Notes under the pieces: generated by a model | What the model saw: the letters and a program-made list of their open reading frames with translations, nothing else | Databases searched by the model: none | Told to the model about the DNA's origin: nothing | Shown here: one piece after another, positions 21,013 to 25,596 of the stretch | How positions within the stretch are numbered: position 1 is the first letter of the stretch | How the letters are laid out: the number at the start of each line of letters is the position of its first letter | IMG/VR virus record: IMGVR_UViG_3300025030_000388 | Coordinates: 1-25,596 of that record | Source: a virus | Strand: one strand, 5' to 3' | Length of the DNA stretch: 25,596 nt | Position numbers and translations under genes: made by a program

Positions 21013-21996
21013 ATGTCAAGGAAGAAATGTAGTAAGTGTGGTGAAGAGAAAGAATTTAATTTAGAGAAATATTGTTGTGATGATTGTTTTAGAGATTACA
21101 GTAAAGAATATTATAAAAAGAGATCAAATAGAATAATATCTGATATTCCAGAAACTTTAACTTGCACTGAATGTAGGATGGTTAAGCCTATAACAGATTT
21201 TGTAAATTCAAAACACGGAAAATATGGCAAGGAAACTAATTGTAAAATCTGTTATAATTTAAAAAAGAAAATTTCATATCTTAAAAAACATCCTTTAAAA
21301 ATTAAAGAGGAGTATATTATACCAATTGAGAAGAAATGTAACGGATGTGGAGAAATAAAATCATTAGAGTTGTTTGATGTAAGAAATGCTTCTCCAGATA
21401 AAAGATCTTCTCATTGTAAAGAGTGCTGCAAAAATAGAGCAAAGATTTATATCCAAAGAAACAAAACAACAGAAAAAGTAATTCCAGAAACCAAAGTGTG
21501 TTATAAATGTAAAATAGAAAAATCAAAAGAAGAGTTTTATAAATCAAATTCTTTTGTGTCTGGATTAAGCGGGATATGTAAAAGTTGTTCAAGGGAATAT
21601 GAAACAAATTTGTCAGAGACGTTATTAGAAAAAAGAAGAGAACGCGATAGAAAATATTGTGAAGCTAATAAAGAATTGGTTTCTGCTAGGAAAAAAATTT
21701 ATAGACAGTCATTACATGGTAAAAATAAATACGCAGAACATAAACAAAAAAGAAAAGCAAAAAAGAAAAATTTATACCATGCTAAGTATGATAGATTAGA
21801 AATATTTTCTCAATTTGATAATACGTGTTTTAAATGCGGAGCAAAAGAAAACTTACAAATAGATCACATTATACCAATAGATAGAAAAGGGCATGACGCA
21901 GAATACAACTTGTGTGTTTTGTGTAAACACTGTAATAGCAAAAACATGCATCGTGTCCTACATCTTTCTTTACTGAAGACGAGTTTGAAAATTTAA
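21013..21996 (+). CDS. HNH endonuclease with tandem zinc fingers, probably homing type
   Basis: 327 residues. Several repeated Cys clusters precede the nuclease: CSKC (6-9), CTEC...CKIC, CNGC...CKEC and CYKC...CKSC, each with 'F' and basic residues after the second Cys, as in recombination-endonuclease-like zinc repeats. A long basic helix (about 200-255) follows. The C-terminal HNH domain has CFKCGAKENLQIDHIIPIDR and NLCVLCKHCNSKN. AAGGAG lies about 7 nt before the ATG. It is inserted between the portal/transferase genes and the protease gene gp21, a spot where T4 itself has head genes, so it is likely a free-standing homing endonuclease. Confidence 0.82.
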   Translation: MSRKKCSKCGEEKEFNLEKYCCDDCFRDYSKEYYKKRSNRIISDIPETLTCTECRMVKPITDFVNSKHGKYGKETNCKICYNLKKKISYLKKHPLKIKEEYIIPIEKKCNGCGEIKSLELFDVRNASPDKRSSHCKECCKNRAKIYIQRNKTTEKVIPETKVCYKCKIEKSKEEFYKSNSFVSGLSGICKSCSREYETNLSETLLEKRRERDRKYCEANKELVSARKKIYRQSLHGKNKYAEHKQKRKAKKKNLYHAKYDRLEIFSQFDNTCFKCGAKENLQIDHIIPIDRKGHDAEYNLCVLCKHCNSKNMHRVLHLSLLKTSLKI

Positions 21997-22014
21997 TTAA
22001 GATAAAGCAAATCA

Positions 22015-22022
22015 GATAAATA
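22015..22022 (+). promoter_or_regulatory. Putative late promoter (GATAAATA) before gp21
   Basis: Exact octamer 19 nt before the gp21 ATG; the leader carries AAAGGAT as ribosome site. Confidence 0.62.
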
Positions 22023-22041
22023 ACAATAAAGGATATCTCTC

Positions 22042-22716
22042 ATGGAATTATTAAGAGAAAGTTATAATGATACTGCTGTAGAAGAAATTTTAGAAGAATC
22101 AACAAATGAGAAAAAATTATATCTCACTGGTATAGCTCTCCAAGGAAATATAGTAAATCAAAATTTGCGCTGGTATCCCACAGAAGTTTTAGAAAAAGCG
22201 ATAAATGAACATGTAGATAAATACCTTAATAAAAACAGGAGTTTGGGCGAATTAGACCACCCCTTAACAGGTCAAGCGAGTATAAATTTAGAAAATGTTA
22301 GCCATAGATTTGTGAGTATTGAGAAGAAGGGGGATTCCTTTTATAGTAAAGCTCTGGTGCTTGATACACCTAAAGGAAAAATATTAAAGTCCTTAATTGA
22401 AGGTGGTGTAAGGGTTGGTTTTTCATCAAGGGGCTTAGGAAATATTGTTGAGGGTAAAAATGGTCAGAAGGTGGTGTCACAATACACACTGGTGGCAATC
22501 TCAGACGCCGTATATGAGCCATCGGCCCCTTTAGCTTTTCAGGATCATATTATGGAAAATTCACAATGGACTTGGGATTGCGGAATGTATGTCCAGAAAG
22601 ACCTCTCAGAGTCAATAGATACATATAAAAAATTAATCTCTGAAGCAAAATCTAAGGATGTTCAGAAAGTATTAAGAAGCATCTTTAAAGATTACATAAA
22701 TAAACTTTCATCATAA
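22042..22716 (+). CDS. 21: gp21-like prohead maturation protease
   Basis: Serine protease that cleaves scaffold, internal proteins and capsid protein after Glu in (L/I)-x-E sites during head maturation. The family motifs are present: SLGELDHPLTG with His73 (about 67-77), GGVRVGFSSRGLG with the nucleophilic Ser (121-133) and VAISDAVYEPSAPLAF with Asp155 (151-166). The length (224) is close to T4 gp21 (212). The N-terminus MELLRESYND recalls a targeting peptide. It has its own late promoter. Confidence 0.92.
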   Translation: MELLRESYNDTAVEEILEESTNEKKLYLTGIALQGNIVNQNLRWYPTEVLEKAINEHVDKYLNKNRSLGELDHPLTGQASINLENVSHRFVSIEKKGDSFYSKALVLDTPKGKILKSLIEGGVRVGFSSRGLGNIVEGKNGQKVVSQYTLVAISDAVYEPSAPLAFQDHIMENSQWTWDCGMYVQKDLSESIDTYKKLISEAKSKDVQKVLRSIFKDYINKLSS

Positions 22717-22718
22717 TA

Positions 22719-22726
22719 GATAAATA
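22719..22726 (+). promoter_or_regulatory. Putative late promoter (GATAAATA) before the 275-aa head protein
   Basis: Exact octamer 3 nt after the gp21 stop and 30 nt before the next ATG. Confidence 0.6.
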
Positions 22727-22756
22727 AATATAACCATATAAGAAAAGGATTAAACA

Positions 22757-23584
22757 ATGAAAAAGAATTTCAAGGATTTCCTATTAGAAAGTGTTATCGA
22801 AGAGAGTAACGATTTCGGTATCGAAGCAAAGAAGAATAAGTTTGTTATCAGTAAGGATGTTGTTTACAAAATTAAGGATTGTAGTGAAACCTCTGCTACT
22901 CTCGTTAATGGTGGTCAGACTAAAACTGTTGCACTTAAAAATGGTCGTTTCCCTAATACCTTTGAGTTTAGTCTAGCCGGTGAAGTTGCCAATGAGTCTA
23001 AGAATAAATCTAAGGGTAAGGTGGTTACTGAGGCTGTTAATAGTGTTAGTTTTGACTTAAGTTTTAGTTCTAGTAATGCTTCTATGGTTGATGATCCTGA
23101 AGGTGAAGTTTCTACTATCCTTAGAAATGTTGCTAAGAAGATTTCAAATGGTTCTACTCATGGCGCTGTAATGGATTCTGATGGAAATAAGATTGGTAAA
23201 TTTTCTTATGACATTGATGAAGACGATGACTCAGTAGAATTTGAAGCTGATGATGATCAAGGTATTTATGACGAAAAGAAATGCGCTAAGGGTTGCACTA
23301 AATGTGGCGCTAAGATGAAAGCTGATGAAGATGGTCGTTGCCCTGAGTGTGGTGCTAAAATGCTCACTGAAGCTTCAGGTAAGATTGGTGGTCAATCACT
23401 TTACTTTGATGATGATAATCAACGTAAGAAAGCTCAACGCCTAGAATCAGCTTATGTTAAGGAACATCCTGATGCACCCTTTAAAGAAGTTAAGGCGTTC
23501 ATCACCTTTGGGGTTAAGGAAGATAAACCTTATAAACAACTCATTGACACTTTCAAGGCTAAATGGAATGAGAGGGTTGGTTAA
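22757..23584 (+). CDS. Putative internal head protein with zinc ribbon, 275 aa
   Basis: Encoded between the protease and the scaffold genes. The N-terminus MKKNFKDFLLESVIEES fits a capsid-targeting peptide with a possible gp21 site (LLE/S). Other likely sites are VTE/A (about 91-94) and LTE/A (about 203-206). The middle is Ser/Asn-rich and beta-like, then very acidic (DIDEDDDSVEFEADDD). Next comes a four-Cys ribbon (CTKCGAK...CPECGAK, about 180-201) and a C-terminal helical domain (about 205-275) ending KAKWNERVG. AAGGA precedes the ATG. Function unknown; packaging is inferred from the N-terminus and position. Confidence 0.6.
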   Translation: MKKNFKDFLLESVIEESNDFGIEAKKNKFVISKDVVYKIKDCSETSATLVNGGQTKTVALKNGRFPNTFEFSLAGEVANESKNKSKGKVVTEAVNSVSFDLSFSSSNASMVDDPEGEVSTILRNVAKKISNGSTHGAVMDSDGNKIGKFSYDIDEDDDSVEFEADDDQGIYDEKKCAKGCTKCGAKMKADEDGRCPECGAKMLTEASGKIGGQSLYFDDDNQRKKAQRLESAYVKEHPDAPFKEVKAFITFGVKEDKPYKQLIDTFKAKWNERVG

Positions 23585-23587
23585 TTT

Positions 23588-23797
23588 ATGAAGACTTGGA
23601 AAGATATCCTCAAGGAATCCTCAACTAGAAATAGTTTTAAAATTACTTACGATGACGCCAACACCGTTAGTACCGATTTCAATGGCACCTTAGAAGACGC
23701 TAAGAATTACTGGAAGGTTGGACAGAAATTTAATCTTGGTGATGGTAAGGGTGGAGATAAAATGGCGAAGGTTAAGAGTGTTGAACAGATTAATTAA
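23588..23797 (+). CDS. Small putative internal head protein, 69 aa
   Basis: Begins MKTWKDILKESSTRNS, a targeting-like N-terminus with a possible gp21 cleavage at LKE/S. The mature part would be about 60 residues, beta-like (SFKITYDDANTVSTDF) with a Gly/Lys-rich loop. It resembles in plan the small T4 internal proteins and follows the 275-aa gene after 3 nt without a good ribosome site. Confidence 0.55.
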   Translation: MKTWKDILKESSTRNSFKITYDDANTVSTDFNGTLEDAKNYWKVGQKFNLGDGKGGDKMAKVKSVEQIN

Positions 23798-23804
23798 CTT
23801 AAAA

Positions 23805-23857
23805 GATAAATAAATAAAAAGGGTTAATTAAAATAAATTTAAGTCAAGAGATAAATA
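23805..23857 (+). promoter_or_regulatory. Two tandem putative late promoters before gp22-gp23
   Basis: GATAAATA at 23805-23812 and at 23850-23857 (20 nt before the gp22 ATG). No copy is seen before gp23, so the two promoters probably drive scaffold and capsid genes together, which would explain doubling. Confidence 0.65.
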
Positions 23858-23877
23858 ATAATACAAGGAGAAAAAGT

Positions 23878-24609
23878 ATGGAATTTTTAAAGGTGCTACA
23901 AGAAAAACTCGGTGAAGAAATTTTCACTGAAGAACTTCAGGATGAGTTTAAAGCTCAGATTGATGTTCTGATTAGTGAAAAGGTTCTTGAAGAGAAAGAA
24001 CTGATGGAAGAGAAATTCAAGGGAGAGTATGAAGCTAAAAAAACTGAACTTGAAGAGTCTCTACGCAAGGAAGCTGATGAGTATAAGGTAGAGCTAACCG
24101 AATCTATTGATGGTTATCTTGACTATGCTGTGAAAGAATTCTTTGTGGAAAACAAAATTGCTATTGAAAACGAGTACACCGTTAAGGCAGCTAAGGAGCT
24201 TGTTGAATCATTAGCTAATGTTCTTGAGTCAAATCACTTCACTGTTGACGTTGACCACACCAAAAAAGAACAAGCTCTAGAAGAAAAGATTGAGACTCTT
24301 GAGGAAAAATGTAATCGTATTATTAAGGAGAACATTGAACTTAAGGGTGAGATTACTGAGCAAGAAAAAGCTCTTAAGTTTACCAAGCTTACTGAAGGTC
24401 TTAGTAAATCCAAGGTAGACAAAGTTCTAGCTCTTACTGAGGGAATGGCTTTCAAGGATACCAAAGATTTTGAGCGCAAGGTTAAAATCTGTATCGAAGG
24501 TCTAAAGGAAAAAGTTGTCACTGAGAAGGAAGAAGAAAAAGAAGATCTTGGTGAGAAAAAAGAAATCGTCACTGAATCCGCTGTTAGTAAATATTATTCT
24601 AAAGATTAA
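23878..24609 (+). CDS. 22: gp22-like prohead core scaffold protein
   Basis: Major component of the prohead scaffold; gp21 degrades it to peptides before DNA packaging. Its 243 residues are almost wholly helical and charged with coiled-coil heptads (EEKELMEEKFKGEYEAKK, EQALEEKIETLEEKCNR) and several (L/V)-x-E sites. IDGYLDYAVKEFFVENKIAIEN (about 76-97) is the conserved segment of the family. It is preceded by AAGGAG and lies directly before gp23, the T4 order. Confidence 0.9.
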   Translation: MEFLKVLQEKLGEEIFTEELQDEFKAQIDVLISEKVLEEKELMEEKFKGEYEAKKTELEESLRKEADEYKVELTESIDGYLDYAVKEFFVENKIAIENEYTVKAAKELVESLANVLESNHFTVDVDHTKKEQALEEKIETLEEKCNRIIKENIELKGEITEQEKALKFTKLTEGLSKSKVDKVLALTEGMAFKDTKDFERKVKICIEGLKEKVVTEKEEEKEDLGEKKEIVTESAVSKYYSKD

Positions 24610-24632
24610 TCAATTATTAAAGGAGAAGTAAA

Positions 24633-25596
24633 ATGGCTGAAGATCGTAAAATTGTACTTGAATCTAAAGAAGTTCTCGTTGAAAAATGGGACGAAGTTCT
24701 AGAGCAAAAAGGTAAGTATGCTGAGGTGTACGGTACTGGCGCTCCTAAGCTTCGTGACGATAAGCAACGTGCGTTTATGGCTACGATGCTTGAATCTCTT
24801 GAGCAAACCGTCCTCAAGGAAAACACTGTCGCTGGTGATGTTGCCGTAGCTAACCCTACCCTCATTCCTATCCTTCGTCGTATCACTCCTCAAATGATCG
24901 GTCCTGAGATGTTTGGTACTCAGCCGATGCGTACTAGTAATGGAGTTATCTACTACCTCCGTTCGCTCTACACTGGTAAGGATGCCGATAACCTTAAATA
25001 TGGTGCTACTAAGTCTAGTCTATTTGTTCTTAGTACGACTGGTGGTCTTGTTGCTGGTGCTACCATTACTCAGGCTGGTGGGCTCGTTGGTACTGTTAAG
25101 TACACCGAAACTCAGGGTACGACTTATTACGCCCTAGTTGAAGCTACTGCTACTGCTGCTACCGCTGCTGCTCAGGCTACTATTGGTACTGTCTCTGGTA
25201 CTATCAGTTCAGTTATTGCTAATGAGGCGGCTTTCCAGTTTATTCTCAATGGTTATTCCGGTCCTTACACCACCTCAATGACTTCTTATGGTGCTAATGC
25301 TACTAACAGTGCTAATGAGACCATGACTAATCATAATGAGATGGGCTTTACCATTGAGCAAGACATCATGATTGCTAAAAAGCGTACTCTCAAAACCCGC
25401 TGGAGCCGTGAGCTTGAAGAGGATCTTCGTAACGATAAAAACATCAATGCTAAAGAGCTTCTTGTTCAGCTTTGCTCTGATGAAATTAGTCGTGAGATGA
25501 ACCGCGAGTTCCTTGCTACGATGGACGCTACTTGTACTGCCGGTAATAGCAACAGCTACACCCTAGCTTATGCTTCTCTTGATGGCCGTTATGAGG
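24633..25596 (+). CDS. 23: gp23-like major capsid protein (3' end outside window)
   Basis: The first 321 residues of the main shell protein. The leader (1-63) should be removed by gp21, probably after LKE (Glu63). The following DVAVANPTLIPILRRITPQMIG and EMFGTQPMRTSNGVIYYLRS match the T4 region 'MVRRAIPNLIAFDICGVQPMNSPTGQVFALR'. An Ala/Thr-rich segment (about 155-190) occupies a variable loop, then EMGFTIEQ and KKRTLKTRWSRELEEDLRN return to conserved sequence. AAGGAGAAG precedes the ATG. Codons look more regular than in early genes, as expected for an abundant product. Confidence 0.95.
   Translation, partial: MAEDRKIVLESKEVLVEKWDEVLEQKGKYAEVYGTGAPKLRDDKQRAFMATMLESLEQTVLKENTVAGDVAVANPTLIPILRRITPQMIGPEMFGTQPMRTSNGVIYYLRSLYTGKDADNLKYGATKSSLFVLSTTGGLVAGATITQAGGLVGTVKYTETQGTTYYALVEATATAATAAAQATIGTVSGTISSVIANEAAFQFILNGYSGPYTTSMTSYGANATNSANETMTNHNEMGFTIEQDIMIAKKRTLKTRWSRELEEDLRNDKNINAKELLVQLCSDEISREMNREFLATMDATCTAGNSNSYTLAYASLDGRYE

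Noticed and set aside
24234-25137. Minus- and plus-strand frames overlapping gp22 and gp23
   Set aside because: Ser/Leu/Val-rich shadows of strongly expressed head genes in other frames; no motifs or ribosome sites.
1-25596. tRNA genes or a CRISPR array
   Set aside because: No cloverleaf with a TTC-arm pattern and no regularly spaced repeats were seen on reading; the only short direct repeat is the pair at 10363-10399.

Overview
The window comes from an AT-rich, tailed, T4-type (myovirus) phage genome. The proof is a set of recognisable T4-superfamily genes in two blocks. On the minus strand (1-10206, read right to left) lie a late sigma factor (gp55), the recombination nuclease pair gp47/gp46, a dUTPase and the start of the recombinase UvsX. 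On the plus strand (13444-25596) lie UvsY, UvsW, the head-completion nuclease gp4, the portal gp20, the prohead protease gp21, the scaffold gp22 and the start of the major capsid protein gp23. The host cannot be read from the sequence; canonical sigma70-type promoters (TTGACT, 17 nt, TATAAT-like) and strong Shine-Dalgarno sites point to an ordinary bacterial host.

Layout. 1-10206 (-): a dense early/middle operon of replication-recombination genes mixed with many small, often Cys-rich proteins, joined by ATGA or TAATG overlaps. Several are too short for routine ORF calling (3297-3434, 8899-9075, 9322-9468, 10093-10206). 10207-10859: a gene-free hub with back-to-back sigma70 promoters, a late promoter, and about 430 nt of relatively GC-rich sequence with many possible helices that looks like a structured noncoding RNA. 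10860-11525 (+): an HNH endonuclease gene flanked by an inverted repeat and closed by a 14-bp-stem hairpin. 11579-13360 (-): a small operon that includes a NADAR-SLOG fusion. 13361-13443: an early leftward and a late rightward promoter facing each other. 13444-25596 (+): late structural and recombination genes.

How it works together. The phage encodes gp55, and the octamer GATAAATA recurs just upstream of the rightward genes (13379, 14939, 17431, 20886, 20903, 22015, 22719, 23805, 23850, and also 10284 before the RNA). I infer that this is the phage's late promoter, the counterpart of T4 TATAAATA. Between portal and protease sit two tandem proteins with ADP-ribosyltransferase-like HGT...E motifs. 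Both start with MKSYKEWL, which resembles the capsid-targeting peptides of T4 internal head proteins, so they may be packaged and injected like T4 Alt. Two further proteins after gp21 begin in a similar way. The NADAR-SLOG fusion and an HD (RelA/SpoT-type) hydrolase add nucleotide-signal functions on the early side.

The most novel candidates are the dual-promoter structured RNA with its HNH neighbour, the paired putative virion ADP-ribosyltransferases, and the NADAR-SLOG fusion.
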